From Mariniflexile litorale (lineage in GTDB: Bacteria; Bacteroidota; Bacteroidia; Flavobacteriales; Flavobacteriaceae), in the NCBI RefSeq assembly GCF_031128465.2, contig NZ_CP155618.1:2466001-2530000 (forward strand): a stretch of DNA of 64,000 bases, written 5' to 3'. The notes under the pieces were generated by a model. That model saw only the letters and a program-made list of their open reading frames with translations, did not search any database and was not told where the DNA came from. The position numbers were made by a program, and so were the translations under genes. Positions 44,828 through 54,786 of this stretch are shown here, in pieces; positions within the stretch are counted from its first letter, which is position 1; each line of letters begins with the position of its first letter.

Positions 44828-46114
44828 ATGAATTATACAAGAAGTAGTGCATTATTTGCGCAAGCCGAAAAGGTTATCCCAGGAGGTGTAAACTCACCAG
44901 TTAGAGCTTTTAAAGGAGTTGGAGGAACACCCATTTTTGTAAAAGAAGCTAAAGGTGCTTATTTATATGATGAAGACGGAAACCGTTTTATTGACTATAT
45001 AAATTCATGGGGTCCTATGATTTTAGGTCATGCTTATCAACCTGTTGTTGATGCGGTAGTTGAAAAAGCTAAAAAAGGCACATCGTTTGGAATGCCTACG
45101 GAAATAGAAACACAAATTGCAGAATTAGCAGTTTCTATGGTGCCAAATATTGATAAAATACGTTTTGTGAATTCAGGAACTGAAGCGTGTATGAGTGCGG
45201 TTCGTTTGGCAAGAGGCTTTACTAAAAAGGATAAAATTATAAAATTTGCTGGATGTTATCATGGTCATAGCGATTCGTTTTTAATTCAAGCGGGTAGTGG
45301 GGCTAGTACTTTTGGAACACCTAATAGTCCAGGTGTAACCCAAGGTACGGCAAAAGATACCTTGTTAGCAGATTATAACAATATCGAAAATGTTAAGGAA
45401 TTAATTGAAGCAAACAAAAACGAGATTGCTTGCATTATAATAGAACCCGTTGCTGGTAATATGGGGTGCGTACCGCCAATACCTGATTTTTTAAAACAGC
45501 TTAGAACGTTGTGCGATACTCATAATATATTACTAATTTTTGATGAGGTGATGACGGGATTTCGCTTAGCGAAAGGTGGTGCACAAGAACTCTATAGTAT
45601 TAAAGCTGATATTGTTTGTTTTGGGAAAGTAATTGGTGGAGGCTTACCAGTTGGTGCTTTTGCAGCTAGAAATGAAATAATGAATGAATTGGCACCATTA
45701 GGGCCCGTGTATCAAGCAGGTACTTTAAGTGGGAATCCTTTAGCGATGGCAGCTGGTTTAGCAATGTTAGTTGAGTTGAATGAAGATGGAGAAGTTTTTA
45801 ATCGTTTAGCTGAAAAAACAACCTATTTACATAAAGGTATCGCCGAGGCTTTAAATGAAAATAAAGTGGAGCATACTATAAATAGGATGGGTTCTATGAT
45901 TTCGGTACATTTCGATGCAAAACCTGTAATAGATTTCAAAACGGCAGCAAGAGGCAATAATGATACTTTTAAGAAATTCTTTCATGGCATGCTTAATGAA
46001 GGTATTTACATTGCACCAAGTGCTTTTGAAACGTGGTTTATTACCGACGCTTTATCTTATGATGATTTAGATTTTACTATTGAAGCTGTGAAAAAAGTTT
46101 CAAAAATATTATAA
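44828..46114 (+). CDS. hemL: Glutamate-1-semialdehyde 2,1-aminomutase
   Basis: The 428-aa protein (start 44828, [20 protein letters not shown]; the frame from 44786 overlaps the previous gene) is a class III aminotransferase-fold enzyme with PLP lysine K267 in [13 protein letters not shown] and [11 protein letters not shown]. It makes 5-aminolevulinate for haem by the C5 pathway. The start codon lies 7 bp after the glucosaminidase stop. Confidence 0.97.
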   Translation: MNYTRSSALFAQAEKVIPGGVNSPVRAFKGVGGTPIFVKEAKGAYLYDEDGNRFIDYINSWGPMILGHAYQPVVDAVVEKAKKGTSFGMPTEIETQIAELAVSMVPNIDKIRFVNSGTEACMSAVRLARGFTKKDKIIKFAGCYHGHSDSFLIQAGSGASTFGTPNSPGVTQGTAKDTLLADYNNIENVKELIEANKNEIACIIIEPVAGNMGCVPPIPDFLKQLRTLCDTHNILLIFDEVMTGFRLAKGGAQELYSIKADIVCFGKVIGGGLPVGAFAARNEIMNELAPLGPVYQAGTLSGNPLAMAAGLAMLVELNEDGEVFNRLAEKTTYLHKGIAEALNENKVEHTINRMGSMISVHFDAKPVIDFKTAARGNNDTFKKFFHGMLNEGIYIAPSAFETWFITDALSYDDLDFTIEAVKKVSKIL

Positions 46115-46120
46115 AAAATG

Positions 46121-46152
46121 AAAGCGCATTTTATAAAAAATAAATGCGCTTT
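46121..46152. terminator. Hairpin between hemL and the Spy-like gene
   Basis: AAAGCGCATTT pairs perfectly with AAATGCGCTTT. The hairpin lies 6 bp past the hemL stop and serves two convergent genes. Confidence 0.7.
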
Positions 46153-46184
46153 ACATTAACAAAACAAACTAAACAAACTGAATT

Positions 46185-46664
46185 TTATTGCTTTTTTTGG
46201 ACATCTCCTCTTTTCTTTCCATCATATTTTTTCATGCCAACATTTCTTTTATGCATTTTTCCTTGAGATTTCTCCCATTTATCAAATTGCTCTTTATTTA
46301 AAATTATTTTCATTTTAGCTTTCGTTGCAATTTGATGATCTAACTTAGCATTTTGCATTGCAAGACGTTGTTCTTTCGATGGTTTTTCCATATTACCACT
46401 TTCCTTTTTTGCTTTAAAGGTATCCATCATTGCTTTGCGTTTGGTTGCGTTTTCAAGATTAATGGCATAAATATCTTTTTGTTGTTTTTCGCTTAAATCA
46501 AAATGCAACGTCATTTTTTTTGTTTTAAGATTTGCAACTTCTTTAGGAGTTAAGTCACTCATTCTATGGGTTCTTTCTCCACGGTTTGGACGCTCTTTTC
46601 TCTCTTCTTGTGCAATACCCTGAATAGATATCAAGGCTAATGCAATTACTATAAGTCTTTTCAT
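46185..46664 (-). CDS. Periplasmic Spy/CpxP-like protein (DUF4890-type)
   Basis: The 159-aa protein has a signal peptide (about 1-18, cleaved near GIAQ) and a basic, helical mature region (DLTPKEVANLKTKKMTLHFD, ILNKEQFDKWEKSQGKM) resembling LTxxQ-type Spy/CpxP chaperones. Such proteins buffer misfolded periplasmic proteins. It converges on hemL. The assignment rests on charge pattern and the two Leu-rich helices. Confidence 0.65.
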   Translation of the reverse strand: MKRLIVIALALISIQGIAQEERKERPNRGERTHRMSDLTPKEVANLKTKKMTLHFDLSEKQQKDIYAINLENATKRKAMMDTFKAKKESGNMEKPSKEQRLAMQNAKLDHQIATKAKMKIILNKEQFDKWEKSQGKMHKRNVGMKKYDGKKRGDVQKKQ

Positions 46665-46771
46665 TTTTTTTGAATTTTAATGTTATTTGCTATTAGGACA
46701 TTGAGGATTCAAAAAGGTTTAAACAGTAGTTTAACTTTAACTGGACGTTAACATAAAGGGGTGGGAGTAGT

Positions 46772-47989
46772 TTATTTGAAAACGGGTACTTTTAAGCTGA
46801 TACCTATTTGAAGGTCGGGAGCATTATTTATTTTAAAATCTTCTTTAAAATATAAAGATACAGTTAGGTTTGGTCTACCATAAGTGTATATAAAAGTCCA
46901 ATATGATAAAGATTTATATAAATTAGAAAAGCCATATTCCCAACCGCTTTTTATCTCTTCCCATTTACCTATTAACTGGTAGTAATCAGCTTCTTTTTTT
47001 TTGTTGTACCTAGATTGAATTTGATAGTTAACACTAAAAGCATTATAATTTTTTTGTTTTGTAAATTTTGCTATTTCAACATCGGCTTCAATGGCTGCTA
47101 AATAAGAATTATTTCCTAAATCGATAACTTCCTTAATGTTAATGATGTTTTTTCGTAGCACATTTATACCTACTCCTGTATTTAGTTGGTAGTTGTTATT
47201 TAATTCAATCTTTTTAATAGCGTTTGCTGAAATACCTAAATCTAAAGATGGATTGTATTTTGAAGTGTTAATACCCAAATGGCTTCCAAAATTAAAATAT
47301 ATGTTTTTGGTTTTGTTTATTGAAAATGTTGGATAGTAAAAATGATTAAGTTCTATGCCCCCTATAAAGAAATCATTATTATTTAGTTTAAGTATATTTC
47401 CGTTTCTGTCGGTGTATTTAAAATTTACTTGATTTAAACCATAATAACGTCTTCCATAAGGGTCTTCGCCTCCAATTAAATTGCTATGGAACCATTCAAT
47501 GGTTTCATCGCTAGTAAAAAAAGAAAACGGATATTTTCCTTTATTAATTAAATAAGAACGAAGCGCTATATCTAATTCGTTTTTTTTATTTAAAGGTATG
47601 TTAATGCTTAACCTAAACTCTTTAATTACGGCATCAATGACTATGTTCATATAGTCTGCAGGAGTGGTTTCTTGATTTTCAAAACGGAACTCTCTATGAT
47701 GCCAAACGAATTCGCTTTGTTCTTTTCTTACTTTGGGATCTTTAGGCAGATAGGTTTCTAGGAAAGGGTGGAAGTTGTTTCCACTTATAGAACTAAAAGC
47801 TATGGTGGTGTTTTTTTGTGGAGCAATTTTGAAGTTGGTATTGATTCGAGAGCTGAAAATTCCAAAATGATGAGTTGCTAAAACACTAGGCTTGTCGATA
47901 CCATTTTTAAATAAGAGACTATCTTGTTGTTGCGCTGTTAAAATGCAGCAGAAACAGCAAGTAATAATGAATATTACTTTTTTTAACAT
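46772..47989 (-). CDS. Hypothetical outer-membrane protein
   Basis: The 405-aa protein has a signal peptide (MLKKVIFIITCCFCCILTAQ) and then alternating-hydrophobicity strands rich in aromatic residues and Asn, ending in a strand PDLQIGISLKVPVFK. This fits an outer-membrane beta-barrel. No family is recognised. It stands alone. Confidence 0.6.
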   Translation of the reverse strand: MLKKVIFIITCCFCCILTAQQQDSLLFKNGIDKPSVLATHHFGIFSSRINTNFKIAPQKNTTIAFSSISGNNFHPFLETYLPKDPKVRKEQSEFVWHHREFRFENQETTPADYMNIVIDAVIKEFRLSINIPLNKKNELDIALRSYLINKGKYPFSFFTSDETIEWFHSNLIGGEDPYGRRYYGLNQVNFKYTDRNGNILKLNNNDFFIGGIELNHFYYPTFSINKTKNIYFNFGSHLGINTSKYNPSLDLGISANAIKKIELNNNYQLNTGVGINVLRKNIINIKEVIDLGNNSYLAAIEADVEIAKFTKQKNYNAFSVNYQIQSRYNKKKEADYYQLIGKWEEIKSGWEYGFSNLYKSLSYWTFIYTYGRPNLTVSLYFKEDFKINNAPDLQIGISLKVPVFK

Positions 47990-48340
47990 TTGTAAAAATA
48001 TATAAATTTTTTAATACATGAAAAAACTACTTTTTTGGTATAAATAGTCTTACTAATCTATTATAAGTAACTGTTTTTTCTTAAAAAAATTAACATTCAT
48101 TTCTATTTATCTTAAAGAAGCTTTAAAGTTTTCTTTTTATGTGTTAAACATTTCTAAATAGTTTTAATAGATGGTATATAATGCGTCAATTTGTATAGTT
48201 ATTTATTAGAACACATGATAATTACATAGTGGTTATTAGTTTAGTAATAAGTTAAGTTTAGTTGGTTAGTTTGTAAAAGCCCAGTAATTGTAAAATTACT
48301 GGGCTTTTTATTTGTTTAAACAATAACTAAGTTAAAGAGT
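47990..48340. other. Gene-free stretch between two minus-strand genes
   Basis: This is a 351-bp AT-rich region with no coding signal. Its only structure is the terminator-type hairpin at 48275-48308. No exact TAnnTTTG box was found on the strand of the outer-membrane gene. Confidence 0.4.
48275..48312. terminator. Terminator hairpin after the hybrid histidine kinase gene
   Basis: AAAAGCCCAGTAATT pairs perfectly with AATTACTGGGCTTTT across a 4-nt loop. The plus-strand T-run is longer than the minus-strand one. Confidence 0.75.
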
Positions 48341-50395
48341 CTATTCTTCGCTATTATTAAAGTGAAATTGTAAAAGTTTGTATAGATGTTGCTTCTTAAA
48401 AGGTTTCGTAAGATAGTTATTCATACCGTTTTCTATTGCTTTATTAATTGCCTCGGTGGTTACATTGGCTGATAATCCAAAAATAATGACATGTTTATCC
48501 GATTGTCTTATAATACGAGTGGCTTCCCAACCATCCATTTCTGGCATGTGGATATCCATAAAAATAAGTTGATAAGCTTTTTTATTAACTTTCTCTAAGG
48601 CTATTTTACCGTTTTCAGCCGTATCAGATTCTATCCCTATATTTTCAAGTATTTTCTTTAAAACTATGATATTTAAATTGTTATCATCAACAATTAACAC
48701 GTTAATACCAGTGGTTTTAATTGTTTTGTCGTTTTTAGTATATTTTACATTTTCGTCTGTTTCTGTGATATCGAATAAAAATGACATTGTAAATTTGGAG
48801 CCTACTTGGTGTTTACTTTGAACGGAAATTTCCCCACCCATTATAGATACTAAGTTTTCAGAAATAGCCAATCCAAGGCCACTGCCTTCGTGTTGTTTTT
48901 TTACACTATTTTCAATTTGGGTAAACCTATTAAAAATAGTGTTTAATTTGTTTTCAGGAATGCCGATACCCGTATCTTCAATACTAATAATTAGCTTTAA
49001 TTTATTTTCTATAACAGTTTCAGAACTGGTAATAGTAACACCACCTTCTTTAGTAAATTTTAAAGCATTTTTTAGAATGTTATTTACAATTTGAATGAGT
49101 TTGTATAAGTCACCAATAACTGTTAAATCAAGAGTGTTTTCAAAATTTGTTTTTAAATAAAGATTCTTTTTTAAAAATAAGAATTGATTAACTTCAGCTA
49201 GTTCTTTGATTTCTTTAATTGGATTAAATACGAGTTTCTCTAACTCTGTTTTTCCTGATTCTATTTTATCTATTTCTAAAATGTCATTAACAAGGTTTAA
49301 CAGATTGTTTGAAGATTTGTCCATTAAATCCACATATTCTTGATGAGTATCACTTAATTCTGCGTCCTTTAAAAGTTCAATAAAACCAATAATAGCATGC
49401 AAAGGGGTTCTGATTTCGTGACTCATATTCGATAAAAAATCGGTTTTTGCTTGTGATGCTTTATTAGCTCTGTCTTTTTCTTTGTTTAATTGGTCATTTA
49501 ATTTAACTAGAGATAAATTGGATTCTTCTGCATGTTTGGTGCCTTTTCTGGCCCTTAAATAAAAGTAAATAAGTGATGAGACTATGAAGGCCAGAAATAT
49601 TCCAATAATTAAGGCTATGTTAATAACAATTTTGCCTTCAGCCATTAATAGTTTTTCGGTGGGATAAATTTTTAAATGCCAAGCTTGAGCTTCAAGTTCA
49701 TCAATTTGTATATTGTTTGTATAAACAATATGGCGTTTTGTTTTAAGCTTTATAGTATTGTTGGCTTCATAAAAGAGATTACCCGTATCATCATAAAGTT
49801 CTACAGCATATTCGTCTTCTAAATAATTAACTAATCGGTCAAAATTACCGTTAAAGTTCATTCCTGCAGTTATGGAGCCTTGAAAGACCTTGTTAAAATA
49901 TACGGGAACATCTACGAGAAAAGCATTTCCAGACTGCGTTAATTTTAACCAAGAGGTAATGTTGGTTTTTCCACTTTTTGAATGATTGATCCATTCATTT
50001 TTTCTGTAATCAAGTTTAGAAATGTCTAGATTTAAAGCTTGTTCATTACCTTTAGAGGGACTTATTTTTTTAATAACCATTAAGCTATCTATCCACTCAA
50101 TAAACTTAAAAGTGTTGTTTTGCTTTAATATTAAATCTGCATCGTGCTCCCAATTCTTAAAATAAGAGCCATTAGTGAATTCCAACCTGCTTTTAATATT
50201 TTCGAGTTTTGAAATATCGGAATGGATAATTTTATTAAATTCTTTCGAAATTAATTTTCCAGTATGAAATAAATCTTCTTTTATAACAGCATAATACTTG
50301 TTTATAGAAATTAGATATACAGATATGATTAGAGTTATGAGTACTAAAAAAGTGGTAATAGCAATTATTAAATCTAATTGTATTTTTTTAATCAT
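48341..50395 (-). CDS. Hybrid sensor histidine kinase/response regulator
   Basis: The 684-aa protein has two membrane helices (about 8-30 and 256-280) enclosing a periplasmic sensor region of about 225 residues. A HisKA domain with H326 (SNMSHEIRTPLHAIIGF) is followed by a HATPase (EDTGIGIPENK, EGSGLGLAISENLVSIMGG) and a C-terminal receiver with D614 (LIFMDIHMPEMDGWEATR). It can autophosphorylate and pass phosphate internally. No HPt or DNA-binding partner is adjacent, so the output is unknown. Confidence 0.94.
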   Translation of the reverse strand: MIKKIQLDLIIAITTFLVLITLIISVYLISINKYYAVIKEDLFHTGKLISKEFNKIIHSDISKLENIKSRLEFTNGSYFKNWEHDADLILKQNNTFKFIEWIDSLMVIKKISPSKGNEQALNLDISKLDYRKNEWINHSKSGKTNITSWLKLTQSGNAFLVDVPVYFNKVFQGSITAGMNFNGNFDRLVNYLEDEYAVELYDDTGNLFYEANNTIKLKTKRHIVYTNNIQIDELEAQAWHLKIYPTEKLLMAEGKIVINIALIIGIFLAFIVSSLIYFYLRARKGTKHAEESNLSLVKLNDQLNKEKDRANKASQAKTDFLSNMSHEIRTPLHAIIGFIELLKDAELSDTHQEYVDLMDKSSNNLLNLVNDILEIDKIESGKTELEKLVFNPIKEIKELAEVNQFLFLKKNLYLKTNFENTLDLTVIGDLYKLIQIVNNILKNALKFTKEGGVTITSSETVIENKLKLIISIEDTGIGIPENKLNTIFNRFTQIENSVKKQHEGSGLGLAISENLVSIMGGEISVQSKHQVGSKFTMSFLFDITETDENVKYTKNDKTIKTTGINVLIVDDNNLNIIVLKKILENIGIESDTAENGKIALEKVNKKAYQLIFMDIHMPEMDGWEATRIIRQSDKHVIIFGLSANVTTEAINKAIENGMNNYLTKPFKKQHLYKLLQFHFNNSEE

Positions 50396-50457
50396 AACAA
50401 ATCATCACCTTTTTTTTGTATTAAGTTGTAAGAGATATTACTATATAAAGAGTAATA

Positions 50458-52152
50458 TTACGAAATATATTCAACAACCAAATCGTCATTTGTTTTTGTA
50501 ACGTTAGCTAATTTATGTTTGGTTAGGGCTTTAATACCTTTATCCCAAGCCTTGTTGCTTAAGCCCGACTTTGATTTAAGATCGTTTAAACTCATGCTTT
50601 TTTGAGTTTTTAAAATTTCAAAGATGACTTTTTCAGTATCGCTTAATTCTACCGATTTTTTTTCTGGACGCATCTGTGGAAAGAATAATACTTCTTGTAT
50701 CGATTGGTTATTGGTTAAAAACATGATCAATCTATCCATGCCAATTCCCATACCTGATGTGGGAGGCATTCCATATTCTAAGGCGCGTAAAAAGTCGTAA
50801 TCAATAGTGCCAGTAGCTTCATCGTCACCTTTTTTAGCTAGTTCTATTTGGTGCTCAAATCGTTCTCTTTGGTCAATGGGGTCATTTAATTCAGAATAAG
50901 CATTGGCAATTTCTTTACCACAAACCATCAACTCAAAACGCTCTGTTAATTCAGGGTTTTCTCTATGTTCTTTACATAACGGGCTCATTTCTTTAGGATA
51001 GTCCGTAATGTAAGTTGGTTGTATGTAGTTGCCTTCGCATTTTTCACCAAAAATTTCGTCAATTAATTTGCCTTTCCCCATAGTGTCATCAACTTCAACC
51101 CCCATGTTTTTAGCAGCAGTTCTAATGTCAGCTTCTGTTTTACCAGTAATATCAAAACCCGTAAAATGTTTTATAGAATCTGCCATGGTAACTCGAGCAT
51201 ACGGTGCTTTAAAATCTATTTCGTGTTTGCCAAAAGTAGCTTTTGTGGTGCCATTTACCGAGATGGCACAATGCTCAAGTAATCGTTCACAAAAATCCAT
51301 CATCCAGTTGTAGTCTTTATAAGCTACATAAATTTCCATGGCGGTAAACTCTGGGTTGTGGGTTCTGTCCATACCCTCGTTTCTAAAGTTTTTAGAAAAT
51401 TCATAAACACCATCAAATCCACCAACGATTAATCGTTTTAAATACAATTCATTGGCAATTCGCATATATAACGGAATATCTAAAGCATTATGATGCGTAG
51501 TAAAGGGACGTGCTGCAGCTCCACCTGGAATAGATTGTAATACGGGAGTTTCTACTTCAAAATATCCCGCATCATTAAAAAACTGACGCATGGCATTGAA
51601 TAATTTGGTACGTTTTACAAATATATTTTTTACTTGTGGATTTACTACTAAATCGGCATAACGCTGTCTGTAACGTTGTTCAGGATCGGTAAAAGCATCA
51701 AATATAACACCGTCTTTTTCTTTAGGTAATGGAAGCGGTTTTAAGGCTTTACTTAATAAGGTAAAATCTTTTACACGCACACTTTTCTCTCCAACTTGAG
51801 TGGTGAATAATTCACCTTCAACACCAATAAAATCGCCAAAATCCAATAATTTTTTAAAAACCTCATTGTATTTTTCTTTATCATCGCCAGGACAAATTTC
51901 ATCACGATTAAAATACACTTGTATTTTACCATCGGCATCTTGTAAATCAGCAAAACTAGCTTTTCCCTGTACCTTAATTACCATCAATCTACCAGCTATA
52001 ACAACTTTTTTTCCTACTTCAAATTGGTCTTTAATTTGTTTTGATGTATGTGTTACTGGATATAAATCGGCAGGATAGGGGTTAATGCCTAATTCGCGTA
52101 ATTTTGTTAATTTTTCTCTTCGTACAAGCTCTTGCTCTGATAATTGCGACAT
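50458..52152 (-). CDS. lysS: Lysyl-tRNA synthetase, class II
   Basis: The 564-aa protein has an N-terminal OB-fold anticodon-binding domain (VVIAGRLMVIKVQGKASFAD) and the class II core (FRNEGMDRTHNPEFTAMEIY; motif 3 MGIGMDRLIMFL). It charges tRNA-Lys. After the usual end (FFPQMRPEK) there is an extra domain of about 60 residues (VELSDTEKVIFEILKTQKSM, LSNKAWDKGIKALTKHKLAN) that looks like a winged helix. It is a single gene. Confidence 0.97.
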   Translation of the reverse strand: MSQLSEQELVRREKLTKLRELGINPYPADLYPVTHTSKQIKDQFEVGKKVVIAGRLMVIKVQGKASFADLQDADGKIQVYFNRDEICPGDDKEKYNEVFKKLLDFGDFIGVEGELFTTQVGEKSVRVKDFTLLSKALKPLPLPKEKDGVIFDAFTDPEQRYRQRYADLVVNPQVKNIFVKRTKLFNAMRQFFNDAGYFEVETPVLQSIPGGAAARPFTTHHNALDIPLYMRIANELYLKRLIVGGFDGVYEFSKNFRNEGMDRTHNPEFTAMEIYVAYKDYNWMMDFCERLLEHCAISVNGTTKATFGKHEIDFKAPYARVTMADSIKHFTGFDITGKTEADIRTAAKNMGVEVDDTMGKGKLIDEIFGEKCEGNYIQPTYITDYPKEMSPLCKEHRENPELTERFELMVCGKEIANAYSELNDPIDQRERFEHQIELAKKGDDEATGTIDYDFLRALEYGMPPTSGMGIGMDRLIMFLTNNQSIQEVLFFPQMRPEKKSVELSDTEKVIFEILKTQKSMSLNDLKSKSGLSNKAWDKGIKALTKHKLANVTKTNDDLVVEYIS

Positions 52153-52308
52153 ATTCTAAATTTCTGAGTATAATTTTAAAGGCACAAAGATAAACATTTG
52201 ATTAACGATTTACGACTTTTTTGATTTATGAATTTTTGGGGTTAACACTTTCCTTGTTGGCATAGACTTGCAATTTATTTAGCTAAACAAAAAGTGTAAC
52301 AAAAAGTC

Positions 52309-52316
52309 TATTTTTG
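52309..52316 (+). promoter_or_regulatory. Putative -7 promoter box of the Pmp3 gene
   Basis: TATTTTTG matches TAnnTTTG, 27 bp before the ATG at 52344. It overlaps the start of the longer frame (52314), which supports the shorter start. Confidence 0.5.
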
Positions 52317-52343
52317 TGTCTTATAAGAAAATCATCAATCATT

Positions 52344-52502
52344 ATGAGTTTCTGGAGAGTTTTACTGTCTATTATTTGTCCGCCTTTAGCCGTTATCGAT
52401 AAAGGCTGTGGCTCTATTTTTATTGTCTTCCTATTATGGCTTTGTGGATGGGTTCCGGGTGTTATTGCAGCCTTGGTTATTCTTAATAATCCAAAAAATT
52501 AA
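52344..52502 (+). CDS. YqaE/Pmp3 family membrane protein
   Basis: The 52-aa protein (start MSFWRVLLSIICPPLAV) has two hydrophobic helices with the Pmp3 pattern: CPPLAV in the first helix and GWVPGVIAALVIL in the second. This proteolipid family modulates membrane potential or salt tolerance in yeast and plants; its bacterial role is unclear. A lipoprotein gene follows 35 bp later with its own -7 box. Confidence 0.88.
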   Translation: MSFWRVLLSIICPPLAVIDKGCGSIFIVFLLWLCGWVPGVIAALVILNNPKN

Positions 52503-52505
52503 GCT

Positions 52506-52513
52506 TATATTTG
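52506..52513 (+). promoter_or_regulatory. Putative -7 promoter box of the lipoprotein-lipB unit
   Basis: TATATTTG matches TAnnTTTG exactly, 24 bp before the ATG at 52538. Confidence 0.5.
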
Positions 52514-52537
52514 CCCTGTAATTTTTAAATTTAAAAT

Positions 52538-53287
52538 ATGAATAGGTTTTTTTCCTTTGTAGTTTTGGTTATTTCAATAATGTTAACTGGTTGTCAGTTT
52601 TCTGAAAATATTTACATTAACGAAGATGGTACAGGTAAAATGGAGTTTTCGTTTGATGGTACACAACTTATGCAAATGGCTGGCGATAAAATTAGCGAAA
52701 GTCAAGAAAAAGCGATTGATTCAACCTTCAGTTTTAAAGAATTATTCCATACTATGCGTGATAGTATTTCTAAACTATCGGAAGAAGAGCAGCAAAAACT
52801 AAAGAGTTTAGAGCCTTTTAAGATGCATATGGTAATGAATCCTGAAACCTCTCAAATGAAATTTGATATGTTTACTGATTTCAATAAAGTAAGCGAACTT
52901 CAAGATATGTTTAAAGCTATGAAAAACTTTGGCGATATGAAAGGAAAAGAAAAAGCTACTACTTCTAGCAATCCGTTTTCTTCTTTTGGAGGAGATGGCA
53001 GTACTGAGCTTGATTATAAATATGATGGTAAAAGATTTAAACGTACAGCCAAAATAATTGATAAAGAAGCTTATAAACAAGTAACCGATAGTTTAGGGCA
53101 AATGGCTATGATGTTTGGGTCTTCAACATATAAATTAAATTATCATTTCCCAAAGCGTATAAAATCGGTTTCTAACGAAACAGCCATGTTTAGCAACGAT
53201 AGAAAAAGTGTTACCATAGAATATGGTTTTATGGATTATTTATCGAATCCAGAAGCCTTAAATTTAGAAGTTATTTTAGAAGACTAG
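52538..53287 (+). CDS. Lipoprotein of unknown function
   Basis: The 249-aa protein has a lipoprotein signal ending MLTGC (Cys about 19), then an N-terminal motif INEDGTGKMEFSFDG seen in a family of Bacteroidota lipoproteins, and Met-rich helices (MQMAGDKISESQEKAIDSTF). No activity is known. It is 4 bp upstream of lipB and probably co-transcribed with it from the -7 box at 52506-52513. Confidence 0.75.
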   Translation: MNRFFSFVVLVISIMLTGCQFSENIYINEDGTGKMEFSFDGTQLMQMAGDKISESQEKAIDSTFSFKELFHTMRDSISKLSEEEQQKLKSLEPFKMHMVMNPETSQMKFDMFTDFNKVSELQDMFKAMKNFGDMKGKEKATTSSNPFSSFGGDGSTELDYKYDGKRFKRTAKIIDKEAYKQVTDSLGQMAMMFGSSTYKLNYHFPKRIKSVSNETAMFSNDRKSVTIEYGFMDYLSNPEALNLEVILED

Positions 53288-53291
53288 TGCT

Positions 53292-53990
53292 TTGAATAAA
53301 ACCATTGAAATACAAGATTTAGGATTAAAAGATTATAAACAGACTTGGGACTACCAAGAACAATTGTTTAAAGGAATTGTTGATGCCAAAATAAAAAACA
53401 GGAAAGATAATACACAGTTAAAAACTAATAATTATTTTTTGTTTGTAGAGCATCCGCACGTATATACTTTGGGTAAAAGTGGCGATTTGTCTAACCTGCT
53501 TTTAAGTGAACAACAACTTACGGATAGAGGAGCATCTTTTTATAAAATAAATAGAGGTGGCGATATTACTTATCATGGACCTGGACAAATAGTGGGCTAT
53601 CCAATTTTAGATTTAGATAATTTTTTTACCGACATACATAAATACCTGCGCTTTTTAGAAGAAATGATCATTTTAACGCTTTCCGAATATGGATTGAAAG
53701 CAGAAAGAAGTACAGGAGAAACAGGCGTCTGGTTAGATGTTGGTACACCGTTTGCACGCAAAATTTGTGCTATGGGTGTGCGTGCAAGTCGTTGGATAAC
53801 TATGCACGGTTTCGCATTGAATGTGAACACAAACTTGGGATATTTTGATCATATAATACCCTGTGGTATCCGTGGTAAAGCCGTTACTTCTTTAAATGTT
53901 GAACTAGGTGTTGATAAAGTTGATGAAACTAAAGTAAAAGAAAAACTGCTAAAGCATTTTAAAGCACTTTTTGAAGCTGATTTTTTGTAA
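53292..53990 (+). CDS. lipB: Octanoyl-ACP:protein octanoyltransferase
   Basis: LipB transfers octanoate from ACP to lipoyl domains such as the glycine cleavage H-protein. The 232-aa protein has RGGDITYHGPGQIVGYPILD, K157 in RKICAMGVRAS and the catalytic C191 in IIPCGIRGKAVTSL. The start is TTG at 53292; no ATG lies near, and the N-terminus NKTIEIQDLGLKDY fits the family. It is 4 bp after the lipoprotein gene. lipA is not in the window. Confidence 0.95.
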   Translation: MNKTIEIQDLGLKDYKQTWDYQEQLFKGIVDAKIKNRKDNTQLKTNNYFLFVEHPHVYTLGKSGDLSNLLLSEQQLTDRGASFYKINRGGDITYHGPGQIVGYPILDLDNFFTDIHKYLRFLEEMIILTLSEYGLKAERSTGETGVWLDVGTPFARKICAMGVRASRWITMHGFALNVNTNLGYFDHIIPCGIRGKAVTSLNVELGVDKVDETKVKEKLLKHFKALFEADFL

Positions 53991-54786
53991 TTTCAGATTG
54001 AGTTAGTAGGTTTCATATAACAACTTTTTCTTTGATATCCTCAGAATAAACAGAACTTTCTCCCACATACCCAGGTATTCTCCCTTAGAATCGTAAACTG
54101 AGACAACAGAATTACAAAGTGAACAACAGTTTTTAAGATAAAAATAGTTTGACGATTATATCTGGTTTGTGAAACATAAATTTATCTATTAGAAGCTAAT
54201 TATAAGGTATGGTTGCGTATGATAAATGATAGTTTTAAGAAATCTTCCTCAATATTAAATTATCTTTATACAATATATTTTATAATTACACTTTAAATAT
54301 TTGACAGAAGCGTTTAGATTAATAGAATTGTTCACTAAGTATAAACAAGATTGTGAAAAGCTAATAGATACTGCTTTATTCTAATATTTAAAGAAGTACC
54401 TTTACAGAGTATTATTTGTCTGTTGATATTAATTTTCCCTTCACACAAATTTAGCGAATTGTTGAGGTTTTTATTTCTGAATCCTTATTTTGATTAATGA
54501 AAATGCTAACAACCAACTTAATACCCATTTATAGTGTAAGTAACTATTTCATAGTATTTTAATCTTTCGGTTTGCAAATGTCATTATCTTGCAATTCGTT
54601 TCAATTTAAAAAAGCATATTTTATAAAAAATTTGCTATTAATAGTTTCATAATCGTAACGCTGACTATCCGCATAAAGTAAAAGAGCTAGTAAATTAAAT
54701 AAGTTTATTTTATTTTTTATCCACCATACAAACGGCAGGAATTATTAAACAAGATACCGCCACTTTATACACCAACAAAACAACAA
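53991..54786. other. Gene-free AT-rich region with a possible gene remnant
   Basis: This 796-bp region has no recognisable gene. On the minus strand 54003-54155 is an open frame of 50 codons without a start that reads like protein (NSVVSVYDSKGEYLGMWEKV). Otherwise only AT-rich sequence and weak hairpins are seen, with no exact terminator. Confidence 0.35.
54003..54155 (-). pseudogene. Possible decayed gene fragment
   Basis: The open frame of 50 codons lacks a start codon and is cut off upstream by a stop. Its composition (VYDSKGEYLGMWEKVLFILR) looks coding-like. No family is recognised; it may be the 3' end of an eroded gene or chance. Confidence 0.2.
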
